Assembly (NCBI RefSeq): GCF_027923385.1
Contig: NZ_BSEC01000005.1
Location: 1-64,000, forward strand
Direction of reading: 5' to 3'
DNA: 64,000 nt
Origin: Methylocystis echinoides
Lineage (GTDB): Bacteria > Pseudomonadota > Alphaproteobacteria > Rhizobiales > Beijerinckiaceae
The position numbers and the translations under genes were made by a program. The first letter of the stretch is position 1, and every line of letters begins with the position of its first letter. The notes beneath the pieces are model-generated. The model searched no databases, was not told the DNA's origin, and saw only the letters and a list, made by a program, of their open reading frames with translations. Shown in pieces: positions 52,552 through 60,516 of the stretch.

Positions 52552-52662
52552 GTGGTCGGAAGCGGAAAAGCATAAGGCGAAATCCGTAATCCAGAAAATT
52601 GCGAATTTACCCTTGCTGCAAACTATCCTTGAAAAATTTTTGGGGCGGCGGGGGCTAGGACG

Positions 52663-53487
52663 TTACGGGTGAGAGCCTGTTGTGCCGGAAAACGATGCGA
52701 ACCGTGTAGCGAGCGCCGCGGCCTGTTCCTTAACACGCTCCATATCGTCTTCTAGCAGCTTTGCGAGCGGCGACTCCCCCGGCGCGTAGGCCCCACCAAG
52801 ATTGGCAGCGACGAATTGGATTGCGGTGAGGGTCTCCGCGAGGCGGCGGCCGTAAACAGGCTCATGATGCGCAAGGCGATTGCGAGTCTGATAGATGCGC
52901 TCAAGCTGCAAAGCAACATCAGCGCGGCGGAGCTTCTTGTTGGGAAAAACGCGCCTTAGCGACGTTTTCCAAAGCGTCTCTTCGTAGTCCTCGGAAAAAA
53001 GCCGCTTCCAAAAATACATGGTCACCTCGGCAATGACCTTGCCGTTCGAGACCGGGATTTGCGCCTGTCGAGCTTTAGCGCGATCGCTATGACTGAGATT
53101 GGGGGGACGGCCAGCCGGGAAGGCAAGCGCGTCGAGGGCATGCTTTTCAGCCTGACTCAGCTTAGAATAAGCGGCACGGCGCGCGCTCTTTTCGGCATCA
53201 AGAACTTTCCCGCCCTCGCTCCGCCGCCAAGAGAAGGGAGCCGGAGGATTGCGAAGCCAATCAGGACTCCCGAAATGCTGGCTCAGCCGCTCACAGACAG
53301 CGTTCCGCAAGGCAATCTCAACAACGGCAATGACGGCCATAAGGGAGGTGCCGACCTGAAGAACCTGCTGGTGCAGAGCAATGGCTTCGCGGTTTGAGCC
53401 GGTTAGCTGCGTATAAGCTGTAAGTCGTTCTACGGAAAGGAAAATCGTAATTGTCGCCACTTCCGTATCGTTCAATTCCCTTGACAT
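52663..53487 (-). CDS. Abi-like HEPN-domain protein
   Basis: A 274-residue helical protein. FLSVERLTAYTQLTGSNREA and IAVVEIALRNAVCERLSQHF near the start, and LERIYQTRNRLAHHEPVYGR near the end, match the Abi-like (AbiD/F, Abi_2-type) family. RNRLAH gives the R-x4-H motif of HEPN RNases. Such proteins abort phage infection or act as toxins by cleaving RNA. No antitoxin gene overlaps it, but a candidate small RNA begins at its start codon on the opposite strand. Its frame is complete. Confidence 0.8.
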   Translation of the reverse strand: MSRELNDTEVATITIFLSVERLTAYTQLTGSNREAIALHQQVLQVGTSLMAVIAVVEIALRNAVCERLSQHFGSPDWLRNPPAPFSWRRSEGGKVLDAEKSARRAAYSKLSQAEKHALDALAFPAGRPPNLSHSDRAKARQAQIPVSNGKVIAEVTMYFWKRLFSEDYEETLWKTSLRRVFPNKKLRRADVALQLERIYQTRNRLAHHEPVYGRRLAETLTAIQFVAANLGGAYAPGESPLAKLLEDDMERVKEQAAALATRFASFSGTTGSHP

Positions 53488-53508
53488 AGCCCCTCAAATG
53501 ATTATCTT
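53481..53508 (+). promoter_or_regulatory. promoter-like pair divergent from abi
   Basis: TTGACA (53481-53486), 16-base spacer, TATCTT (53503-53508) on the plus strand. The -35 overlaps the ATG of the abi gene, which reads the other way. It would start an RNA near 53515. Confidence 0.5.
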
Positions 53509-53514
53509 CAGAAC

Positions 53515-53610
53515 CGAAAAGTCGAGATCAGGTCGGCCGTTGCTTTCGAGCAAAACGGACCCTCGACTTACCCATTGAAGGGACACTCGGGAGAGTGTCC
53601 CTTTTTCTTT
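53515..53610 (+). ncRNA. candidate structured small RNA next to abi
   Basis: Downstream of the promoter-like pair, an about 96-base segment folds as two hairpins. The first has an 8-bp outer stem, AAGTCGAG (53519-53526) with CTCGACTT (53562-53569), inner pairs GGT/ACC, CCGT/ACGG and TGCT/AGCA, and a TTCG tetraloop (53545-53548). The second is a perfect 11-bp terminator, AAGGGACACTC / GAGTGTCCCTT, followed by T-rich TTTCTTT. No protein frame fits. It could be an RNA regulator of abi, a replication-control RNA, or a long terminator. No family was recognised. Confidence 0.5.
53578..53610 (+). terminator. strong intrinsic terminator
   Basis: An 11-bp perfect stem AAGGGACACTC (53578-53588) and GAGTGTCCCTT (53593-53603) with loop GGGA, leading into a TTTTTCTTT run. 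It terminates plus-strand transcription, yet no plus-strand protein gene lies upstream, which supports the RNA call. Confidence 0.85.
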
Positions 53611-53674
53611 GCGAGCTTGCCAGCTTAAATAGAGCCCTGCAACCATCTGATTGCAGACAGAAAACCAGACAGAC

Positions 53675-53875
53675 TCAGCTATATCCCTTGCCTTTCTTAC
53701 GTTCGGCTTGGCGGCGCGCTCCCGCAAGGGCCTCGCTTTTAAACCGCTCGGCAGCGACGCGTCCCGGCGTGCCGATGCGCGCCCATTCCTTCATCAGCAA
53801 CACCCCGCCGAACAAGTCGGGCTCATGTCGAGCGGGTAGAAGTGGTATATCGCGCGCAGGATCTGTGAAGCTCAA
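53675..53875 (-). CDS. small WGR-domain protein
   Basis: A 66-residue protein: SFTDPARDIPLLPARHEPDL then FGGVLLMKEWARIGTPGRVA and ARRQAERKKGKGYS. The WGR core (KEWARIGTPGR) and basic tail are intact, unlike the copies at 298 and 39302; the first residues suggest that it follows the longer plasmid form (ERIDPARNMARFY...). WGR proteins of this type are widespread on alphaproteobacterial plasmids; function not established. Confidence 0.6.
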   Translation of the reverse strand: MSFTDPARDIPLLPARHEPDLFGGVLLMKEWARIGTPGRVAAERFKSEALAGARRQAERKKGKGYS

Positions 53876-54018
53876 GAGCAGTCACCAAGCTTTTCATCGC
53901 CGACTCCGGAGTGATGCAACCGTCTGGCGCAAGTGTCATACACGAACGTTTTCTGAGACCTCTCTAGGAGGCATGAGCGTCGCCGCTACAAGCCTCCTTT
54001 CCTGTCTCGAAACTCGTC

Positions 54019-54961
54019 TCAGATAACCACGCGCTCAACCTCGTCCAAACTCATCTCGTCGCGCCGCCGGTCATAGAGCTGGGTTGTGCGCGTCGAGGCG
54101 TGGTTCGCCATGGCGGCGGCTTTTTCGAGGGTGCCGCCATTTTTGACGCGGTGATACCCGTGGCGCGGAAAGAGTGATTGCCGATCTTGGTCTTGATGTC
54201 GGCTGCCGTCGCGCGGTGGCGGATCATGACGTAGGCATTCGCCTGGGGAAAGGGACTCGCGGTCAACTGCCCCGAGCCGCGCCCGATCGTGCGGAACAGC
54301 GGCCCCTTCAGATCGCCAGAGAGCCCGCAGCCGTCGAGATAGGCGGCCTCCAGATTATGGGGGGCAGGGCATTTCAAGGCGCTTTCCTGCCTTTCTCGTG
54401 TAGCCGCACCCAGAGGCGGCGATCCTGCACGTAAACATCCTCCACCTTCATGGCGAGCGCCGCGCCGACCCGCGCGAAGGAATAGACCATCAACCCGATC
54501 AAAGCGCGGTCGCGCAAGCCGACCGGGGCCGAGACGTCGATGCTGTCGATGAGCGCGCGCGCCTCGGCCGGATCAAGCAGGGCGGTCTTCCCGACTTTGA
54601 CGACATGCTTCTGTCCGCGCACGATGGCCGCCGGATTGGTCGGCACGATCTGCCCCGTTACAAGCCAATCGAACAGCATGCGAATTGCGGCGAGACGCCG
54701 CTTGGCGGTCGGCGCGCTGTGGCTGCGGGTTAGCGCTTCGACATAAGCGCCGAGATGTAAGGGCTACACGTCGGCGAGCGCCGCAACGCCCCGCCGCTCG
54801 CACCGGGTCAGGAATTCCCCGATCGCGCGGCCATAGGCCCGCCACGTATGAGCATTGCGGATATTTTGAGACGAAGAATTCCCAAAAGCACGTTTGCGCG
54901 CGATCGTTCTCCACCCTAAAAGCGGCAGGTTAAAACCGATGAAGGGAACAAGCGACTTCAT
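54019..54961 (-). pseudogene. tyrosine recombinase/integrase pseudogene
   Basis: Joined across lesions, this region encodes a complete integrase: NIRNAHTWRAYGRAIGEFLT and RCERRGVAALADV, then a TAG at about 54765, then SAPTAKRRLAAIRMLFDWLV, PVGLRDRALIGLMVYSFARV (catalytic Arg), a frameshift near 54375, GNHSFRATGITA (His-x-x-Arg), a frameshift near 54150, NHASTRTTQLYDRRRDEMSL (His and Tyr) and a stop at 54019. One nonsense and two frameshifts make it dead. It resembles phage/ICE-type XerC-like integrases, different from the intact one at 43666. Confidence 0.75.
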
Positions 54962-55452
54962 CCAGCATCCTCATCATCGGGAGGCAAAATTGCCGCCAAC
55001 CCAGGCTCAATCTCAATGTCGTAATCAATGGCAAGCGCTGCGACTTGCGCTCCTATATTTGCCCGCAACACTCCAAGAGCGGTGAAAAAACCAGCGTGGT
55101 TTGTAGAACCGCCAAACTGCGAAGGAGCAAGGTTCTTAAAATTTCCCTGGTGTTGTTCCAGAAAATTGCGACAAGCAGCTCTAATCGCTCTTATGGTTTC
55201 TTGCGCATCTGAATGTTCCGAGATCGATGTCAGCGCCTCTGTACATTTCTTCCGTATATCGTGCACTGACTGATTGACCTGCTCAGGCGCTTCAAGATGG
55301 AAATCGCTGTATAAAGCTCGCCTGTCCTCCAGGAATGTGAGCAGACCTCGCACGGTATCCCGATCTGAATTTGAAACGTCGAATGACGCCCCGATGCCCA
55401 GCAGGCTCATACCCTTGAGCTTCACCTTGGTTCCTTTAAATCGGCCAGCCAT
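54958..55452 (-). CDS. hypothetical protein (possibly DUF6650)
   Basis: A 164-residue protein from the ATG at 55452, with GGAGGG upstream. It starts AGRFKGTKVKLKGMSLLGIG, continues SNSDRDTVRGLLTFLEDRRA and is largely helical (VNQSVHDIRKKCTEALTSIS, IRAIRAACRNFLEQHQGNF), with an acidic end. The first 60 residues recall DUF6650, but I am not sure. No membrane span or signal. Its gene overlaps the start of the dead integrase by 4 bases and may be a cargo gene of that lost element. The base composition is more AT-rich than its neighbours, suggesting transfer. Confidence 0.55.
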   Translation of the reverse strand: MAGRFKGTKVKLKGMSLLGIGASFDVSNSDRDTVRGLLTFLEDRRALYSDFHLEAPEQVNQSVHDIRKKCTEALTSISEHSDAQETIRAIRAACRNFLEQHQGNFKNLAPSQFGGSTNHAGFFTALGVLRANIGAQVAALAIDYDIEIEPGLAAILPPDDEDAG

Positions 55453-55476
55453 GATCCCCCTCCAAATATTTGGCAA

Positions 55477-55890
55477 AGGACATTATCATTACATAAGCTT
55501 ATGGCACAAAAAACGTATAACCAAGCCCTTTCTGCGGGGACAAAATAATGGTTTCTCCTTCTCGCGTCGCCGCGTGAAGTCGTGACCGAGGTTGGCGGCG
55601 GTCGTCTTCGGAAAGAGCGCGATCAACAATACTTATCAAAAGAAGCTACTGCCGCGGGTGGGCGCGCCCTTCGAGGTCACTGACTCGCTCGAAGTCTGTG
55701 TTTCGGCGCGATTGAACAACCCCACGACAAAGCAAGCGAATCGACTGAACAATGCGATAATGATCGAATAAGGAGGCAGCAGCAGATCTGCGTCGCTCTG
55801 GCGAGAGTGGGACAGCTAATCAGGCTAAATGAATTAGCAGCGGCTATTTTTTAGCCGCTGCCGTAATTCTCAGAATTCTAGTCGAACGGA
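55477..55890. other. intergenic with an unassigned remnant
   Basis: About 410 bases without a complete gene. A plus-strand frame ending at 55773 reads AINNTYQKKLLPRVGAPFEV and RLNNPTTKQANRLNNAIMIE; it looks like real but truncated coding sequence of unknown family. A hairpin made of AGCAGCGGCTA / TAGCCGCTGC lies near 55835-55860 and could end transcripts from both sides. Confidence 0.45.
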
Positions 55891-56286
55891 TCAGCCGATA
55901 GCCGCCGCCTTCAGTTTTGACAGCGCACGGACTTTTACCCGGACGCTGGCGGGTTTGGCGGCTCCTTTCACCATCTCGCCGGTAGCTGGATTGCGAACCA
56001 GGGTTCCAGCTTTGCGGGCAGGCACCTTACGGAGCGAGACTTTGAAGAGGCCCGGCATCGTAAACTCGCCAACGCCACGCGGATGAACTGAGCCCAGCGC
56101 CAGATTTTCTATCGTCGCGAATACGGCGGCGGCTGTCTTCCGGGGAAGCTCATTCTGCTCCGCGATGAGATTGATTAGAGCGGACTTTGTCAGGGTTTCC
56201 TTGAAGGGGCGGGTAGCCGCAGCCTCCCGCCTAACCACCGTCTTCTTTGGAGTAGCCTTGCGGGCTGCGACCTTACCTTTAGCCAT
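55891..56286 (-). CDS. HU/IHF-like DNA-binding protein with basic extension
   Basis: A 131-residue protein from the ATG at 56286 (the frame extends to 56337 without a ribosome site). A Lys/Ala-rich tail (AKGKVAARKATPKKTVVRRE) precedes an HU fold: ALINLIAEQNELPRKTAAAV, FATIENLALGSVHPRGVGEF, and the DNA-binding arm KVPARKAGTLVRNPATGEMV, where the Arg-Asn-Pro tip is intact. Alphaproteobacterial plasmids often carry such nucleoid proteins. It probably bends DNA and limits silencing conflict with the host. Confidence 0.85.
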   Translation of the reverse strand: MAKGKVAARKATPKKTVVRREAAATRPFKETLTKSALINLIAEQNELPRKTAAAVFATIENLALGSVHPRGVGEFTMPGLFKVSLRKVPARKAGTLVRNPATGEMVKGAAKPASVRVKVRALSKLKAAAIG

Positions 56287-56434
56287 GTGACTTTTCCTTG
56301 GTTTTTGCCGATCTATGATCCATTTTGGTGGAAACACTCACCGAAAATTGCTTATCGACGCTTCTGATTCGTTCCAAGCCAATAATTCATTATTGACTTG
56401 TCCCAGACCTTTTCGTTCACGATCCCAGCAAAAG

Positions 56435-56722
56435 ATGATGGCCGACCCCCAAACGGGAGACGCAGTTTTTGACGTTCTCGCGCTCTCGTCAAACAAGGGG
56501 TTTGTCGTAGATAGTTACGAAGACGACGCCGTCGGGCGCCTCGAAAAGAACGCCGGTGGCAAGTTCGCCGTTACGCACATCGAATTGCGCCCAAGAATTC
56601 AGTCAGACGGAGTCAACCAGCCGACGCAGGCCGATCTCGGTTGGCTGCACGACAAGGCACACCGCGAATGCTTTATCGCCAACTCGGTGACGACGGAAGT
56701 CAGGGTCATACCCGCTCAATGA
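56435..56722 (+). pseudogene. OsmC-family C-terminal fragment
   Basis: The frame encodes ADPQTGDAVFDVLALSSNKG, FVVDSYEDDAVGRLEKNAGG, FAVTHIELRPRIQSDG and LHDKAHRECFIANSVTTEVR. The last part is the OsmC/Ohr signature around the second reactive Cys (HRECFIANS). The N-terminal half with the first Cys is missing, so this is a remnant of a peroxide-detoxifying OsmC-like gene. A further short frame after it (to about 56917) may belong to another lost gene. Confidence 0.6.
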
Positions 56723-56903
56723 TCGTTGAGGCGATGCGCACCATTGCCGCGACAGACCTGGTCCTGGCCGATCAAATCCATCAATCGGATGTTCGATCAA
56801 ATGGAAGCCTATGCCCCAAAGGCGTTCGACGCCAATCAACTGCTGGGAATCGAAGCTTTTTCCGAGGAGGGAAAGGAAGCCGCTATGCGGCTTCCTCCTT
56901 TCG

Positions 56904-57797
56904 CTATGGGCGGCTGAACGCCAAGATGTAATCCGCGGCGGCGCTCGCGGCAGTGGCCGCCTGAAATATCGCGCGCTTATCGTTCTCCAGGATCTCAAGA
57001 TATTGCGCGATATACTGCGCGTGATCCGGTCGCGGGTCGTTTGTAATTCCGAGTGCCGCGCAAAGGAATGCGGCAGAGAGCTCCGCGATCAGTTCCTCGA
57101 ACGCATAGGCTCGATCGGCGAAGCGTTTGCCCTTTTCGCGATTGAGCCGGCTCTCAGCGCCCGAATAATGGGACAGCTCATGAAGGATGGTCGAATAAAA
57201 GGCTTCCTGCGCAGTGCTCGTCTCGGTTCCGAAAAAGGATCGTTCGTCGGGGATGCTGATGCAGTCGGTTAGCCGATTGTAGCAGGCGCGGGAACCGCCA
57301 TATACGATCCGCGCGCCCGTGGCGGAAATTGCCTGGTCCGCGCTGGCGATGCGTTCGAAAAGCGGGCGCTCGGGCAAAGTCGGGGCGTCCGACGGGTGGC
57401 CCTCGACCTGGGAAGCGTTGAAAACCCAACTGGCCCGCGCAAAGGGGATCGTCTTTCCACTCTCTTCGCCGTCAGCGCCGGAGCCCTCGCGCGCATCGAC
57501 TGCCAAGTTTTTGTAGAAAACGATCGGCGTGCCCTTCTCGCCTTTGCGAACACTGGCGCCGCGCTCCTGCCATTGCTTGAACGTCGCCCATTTGTGCGAC
57601 TCGTAGCCCAAGGCCTGCGTCGTAATCCACAGGGACAGAATATTGACGCCTCGATAGGCCCGACCCGTGGTCGCATTGATCGGGGCTCTCGTGCTGGCCG
57701 CGCGATGCCAGGGAAGCTTGAAATCGCCCGCGCCGGCCTCGATGGCGGAGACAATGCGGTTGGTGATTTCCTGGTGAATGTCGAAACGGTCTTTCAT
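56904..57797 (-). CDS. ardC: ArdC-type antirestriction protein
   Basis: A 297-residue protein. Residues about 1-130 are the ArdC/DUF1738 single-strand DNA-binding domain (RFDIHQEITNRIVSAIEAGA, INATTGRAYRGVNILSLWIT, ERGASVRKGEKGTPIVFYKN). The C-terminal part is a zincin-like domain with YSTILHELSHYSGAESRLNR (HELSH with the catalytic Glu) and YAFEELIAELSAAFLCA, whose Glu can be the third ligand. ArdC protects entering plasmid DNA from host restriction. It is usually one of the first genes to enter the recipient, in line with the nearby transfer genes. Confidence 0.93.
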   Translation of the reverse strand: MKDRFDIHQEITNRIVSAIEAGAGDFKLPWHRAASTRAPINATTGRAYRGVNILSLWITTQALGYESHKWATFKQWQERGASVRKGEKGTPIVFYKNLAVDAREGSGADGEESGKTIPFARASWVFNASQVEGHPSDAPTLPERPLFERIASADQAISATGARIVYGGSRACYNRLTDCISIPDERSFFGTETSTAQEAFYSTILHELSHYSGAESRLNREKGKRFADRAYAFEELIAELSAAFLCAALGITNDPRPDHAQYIAQYLEILENDKRAIFQAATAASAAADYILAFSRP

Positions 57798-57981
57798 GGC
57801 TCTCTCTCCGTTGCGAGGCGGTCGCCCCGTGAGAGCCCGTGAGCCGGGGCGCCGGCGAGCGCACCCAAAGGGCGGCGTCAGCCGAGGGCTTGCCCCTTGC
57901 GCTTGTCAGCCGACGTTTCGGCTAGGGCTTCTCTCTCCGGGGCTCCCGCGAACGGGGATGAGCAATCGAGAGGTGCGGCAC

Positions 57982-58212
57982 ATGGCAGGATACCGGGGGA
58001 TTGGCTCGATCGCCATAACGGTCGTGGCGATAGCTGTCCTGACGCTCGTTCGCACGTCCCGATGGGATGAGCTCGGGTTGCTCGCTTCCCTTATGATCTT
58101 CGTCTTGTGGATCGCGGTTGCCGTCGGCGCGACGGCGATAGGCGTGACGCTCTGGCGCTATGTGAGCCTGCGCGCCAAATTGAAGGGGCCAGGGCGCCCA
58201 GGCCGGGTGTGA
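57982..58212 (+). CDS. small two-span membrane protein
   Basis: A 76-residue protein from the ATG at 57982, chosen for GAGAGGTG just upstream; an in-frame ATG at 57958 is possible. Two hydrophobic helices (GSIAITVVAIAVLTLVRTSR and LLASLMIFVLWIAVAVGATA) are followed by a basic tail (WRYVSLRAKLKGPGRPGRV). No family was recognised. It lies between ardC and the nuclease genes in the conjugation region and may be a transfer-linked protein. Confidence 0.55.
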   Translation: MAGYRGIGSIAITVVAIAVLTLVRTSRWDELGLLASLMIFVLWIAVAVGATAIGVTLWRYVSLRAKLKGPGRPGRV

Positions 58213-58227
58213 ACAACCCCGGTCGGC

Positions 58228-58845
58228 CTAACGAGGTTTCTTGTCCTGCGCGGACGAAGCGGCGGCAGGGGAGGGGCCTGCGGGCTTTGGAGCTTTGTAA
58301 TTCTCAAGAATGATGGCGTTCGGGTCGGGGATGTCGGGATAGGCCCAAAGCCCGGATTTCGTGTTCTTCGCCCGACCCTCCGCAATGAGATAAGGCGAGT
58401 AGAACGGGCGACCGTCGAGCGTGACAGAGGCGAAGGCATATCCAATGGAAATGAGCGCCGTTCCGAGATCCAAGCGCGAACCCTTGTTTCTGCCTTGCTC
58501 CATCGTGGCGAAGCAAAAGACGAGAAGGGTCCGGCCGTAATCGATATTGGCCGCGGCGTAGCACATGGGCCGCAGATCCCGGACAAGGCTGACCAGCATC
58601 GCCAGGCTCGTCTCTCCGCAATCGCGCTTCACACCCTTAGCGTTCGTGAATGACGTGCCGCGCAAGCACGATTGGACGCCGTAAAGCCGATAGCGTTTGC
58701 CTCCCGCCGTCCAAGTGTCACCAGTTTCATAGGTCGCGTCGGGCGGAATCGGGAACCAAGGCGACGGCTTGGTCTGCGCGAGCGTGGAAGTGGTCGAAAG
58801 GGCGGCGACGAGCGCAATCGCCAACCTAAGCCGAGCCATCGTCAT
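58228..58845 (-). CDS. secreted thermonuclease-like protein
   Basis: A 205-residue protein with a signal peptide (ARLRLAIALVAALSTTSTLA). The rest follows the staphylococcal-nuclease (SNase-like) fold: DTWTAGGKRYRLYGVQSCLR, NIDYGRTLLVFCFATMEQGR, NKGSRLDLGTALISIGYAFA and IAEGRAKNTKSGLWAYPDIP. The usual catalytic Arg/Glu positions are not all clear, so it may bind rather than cut nucleic acid. SNase-like genes are common in T4SS regions of alphaproteobacterial plasmids. Its start overlaps the stop of the preceding small gene. Confidence 0.75.
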   Translation of the reverse strand: MTMARLRLAIALVAALSTTSTLAQTKPSPWFPIPPDATYETGDTWTAGGKRYRLYGVQSCLRGTSFTNAKGVKRDCGETSLAMLVSLVRDLRPMCYAAANIDYGRTLLVFCFATMEQGRNKGSRLDLGTALISIGYAFASVTLDGRPFYSPYLIAEGRAKNTKSGLWAYPDIPDPNAIILENYKAPKPAGPSPAAASSAQDKKPR

Positions 58846-59072
58846 TGCGAAGCCACCATGCCGCTTTGCGCCGGGGCAGGGGGATTTGTGATCGTAAGAT
58901 CAGCCGCCTTGAGAAGCGTCGAGCGCTTACCATCGGTATACGCTGAACTTTGAAAAACGACGATGCGCTGCACCGCCGACAACGTCGGCGCCCCGCACGT
59001 CGAACCAACCGGCGGCAAGGCCGCTAAGGCGCTGGAAAATAAACCGGTTGCAAGGCGGTGCTTGTTGATCAT
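58842..59072 (-). CDS. small exported hypothetical protein
   Basis: A 76-residue protein from the ATG at 59072, which has AAGG upstream. Its start INKHRLATGLFSSALAALPP looks like a signal sequence, possibly a lipoprotein (VGSTC), followed by PTLSAVQRIVVFQSSAYTDG and a Pro/Ala-rich end. No family was recognised. It is divergent from virB1 and coupled to the thermonuclease gene (ATGA overlap at 58842-58845), suggesting a link with conjugation. Confidence 0.55.
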   Translation of the reverse strand: MINKHRLATGLFSSALAALPPVGSTCGAPTLSAVQRIVVFQSSAYTDGKRSTLLKAADLTITNPPAPAQSGMVASQ

Positions 59073-59149
59073 CTTTTCAGCCTTTTGGTGCTTGCGCCGC
59101 GACTCCACATCGGTATATGTCATACATTAAATAGTAGGAGCATGAAACC

Positions 59150-59881
59150 ATGCGTCGAAGCCTTTTCGTGCCCGGAGCGATCCTATGCGCCCTGAGCTCG
59201 CCTACCGTCGCAGAGACTTCGCCCGAAAAGGCCGCGCCTCGGGTGATCGAAGCGGCTGTCACGCCGGAGGGACGGGTCGTCGCCGCGCAACCCGTCGTGG
59301 AGAAGCTGAACGCTGGGACCGACGCAAAGCCGCGCTCGCCGTGCAGCGCTCCAGTCGATATGGACGCCGCTACCGCGCGAACCCTTGTCGAGAAAATCGC
59401 GAAGGAAGAAAGTTTCTATCCAGAATTCGTGTTGGCGGTTGCTCACGGCGAGAGCCGATTCGATGCGAACGCGCTGTCGGCGAAAGGCGCCGTTGGATTG
59501 ATGCAATTGGAGCCCGCCACGGCCGAGCGCTACAAGGTCAACATTTGCGATCCCGCCGACAATGTGCGCGGCGGCATTAGGTTCTTGCGCGACCTTCATG
59601 GGCGTTACCGAAATCCCCTCTTTATCCTCGCCGCCTACAACGCCGGCGAAGAGAACCTGCTGCAATATCATGGCGTCCCGCCCTATCCGGAAACGGTGCG
59701 CTTCGTCGCGACCGTGTTGAACGAATTTTACGATTGGCCGGCGCCCGACCGAAAAACACGCCAAGGCGCCGCGGCAAGAGGGCAGGGACCAAAATCCGAC
59801 CCGCCTTTGCGAGAGGCCTTTTCGTCAGGCGAAGCGGGCGACAATCGCTGGCAATCCGGCTTCGTTTGGAACGTCGAGTGA
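59150..59881 (+). CDS. virB1: VirB1-type lytic transglycosylase
   Basis: A 243-residue protein with a signal peptide (RRSLFVPGAILCALSSPTVA) and an SLT domain: FYPEFVLAVAHGESRFDANA (catalytic Glu in HGES), SAKGAVGLMQLEPATAERYK and NVRGGIRFLRDLHGRYRNPL with AAYNAGEENLLQYHGVPPYP. It cuts peptidoglycan to make room for the T4SS channel. The C-terminal tail is basic and Gly-rich. First gene of the virB operon, 19 bases before virB2. Confidence 0.92.
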   Translation: MRRSLFVPGAILCALSSPTVAETSPEKAAPRVIEAAVTPEGRVVAAQPVVEKLNAGTDAKPRSPCSAPVDMDAATARTLVEKIAKEESFYPEFVLAVAHGESRFDANALSAKGAVGLMQLEPATAERYKVNICDPADNVRGGIRFLRDLHGRYRNPLFILAAYNAGEENLLQYHGVPPYPETVRFVATVLNEFYDWPAPDRKTRQGAAARGQGPKSDPPLREAFSSGEAGDNRWQSGFVWNVE

Positions 59882-59900
59882 CGGCAGGAGAGAGAGAACG

Positions 59901-60215
59901 ATGTTGAGAATTTTCACAGGCCGCATTGTCAGCCTATTCGGTTTGGCGGCCGCGCTATCGTTTGGAGTTGCGTCGCCCGCTTTCGCAACGGGCGGAACAT
60001 TGACGCCGGTTCAATCGACTCTTCAAACGCTCGTCACGACCCTCACCGGTCCAATTGCGACCTCTCTCGCAATCCTTGCGGTGATCGCGCTCGGCTTCTT
60101 CGCCTGGTCCGGCCGCCTGACCTGGGGCTTGGCCGCCTCCGTGATTTTTGGAATCGTCCTGGTGTTCGGCTCGACGCAAATCGTGAGCTTCTTCCAATCC
60201 GCCGTCGGGGGCTGA
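59901..60215 (+). CDS. virB2: VirB2-type major pilin
   Basis: A 104-residue protein with a long signal (TGRIVSLFGLAAALSFGVAS ending AFA) and two hydrophobic helices in the mature pilin (TSLAILAVIALGFFAWSGRL and WGLAASVIFGIVLVFGSTQI) separated by a short basic turn. This is the standard VirB2/TrbC plan. It forms the conjugative pilus. The stop is 2 bases before virB3. Confidence 0.88.
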   Translation: MLRIFTGRIVSLFGLAAALSFGVASPAFATGGTLTPVQSTLQTLVTTLTGPIATSLAILAVIALGFFAWSGRLTWGLAASVIFGIVLVFGSTQIVSFFQSAVGG

Positions 60216-60217
60216 CG

Positions 60218-60514
60218 ATGGACGCCACCGAACTGGAAAAGCCGCTCGTCATTCCGCTGGTCAAGGCGTTGACGCGGGCTCCGACGATCGTCGGGGTCCC
60301 GTACATGTATTTCATGTTCGAAATGGTCGCGACCTCGGTGATCTTTTTGGCGACGCACAATCTCGTGAATTTGCTGTGGATGATCCCGTTGCATCTCTTC
60401 GGCTACGTCATGACGCTGAAGGACGATCGCATCTTCGAAATCCTCTTCGTCAAATCGTCGAAATGTCCGCCGCGCTCGCGCTCATTCTGGAACTGCGACT
60501 CTTACAAGGTCTAA
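60218..60514 (+). CDS. virB3: VirB3-type inner-membrane T4SS protein
   Basis: A 98-residue protein: EKPLVIPLVKALTRAPTIVG, then one long hydrophobic region (YMYFMFEMVATSVIFLATHN, LLWMIPLHLFGYVMTLKDDR), matching VirB3. VirB3 works with VirB4 in pilus assembly. It is tightly packed between virB2 and virB4. Confidence 0.88.
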   Translation: MDATELEKPLVIPLVKALTRAPTIVGVPYMYFMFEMVATSVIFLATHNLVNLLWMIPLHLFGYVMTLKDDRIFEILFVKSSKCPPRSRSFWNCDSYKV

Positions 60515-60516
60515 AG

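Noticed and set aside
53515..53610. Type III toxin-antitoxin with RNA repeats controlling abi
   Set aside because: The terminator T-run is on the plus strand, opposite to abi, and there are no tandem repeats; a type III layout needs both on the toxin strand.
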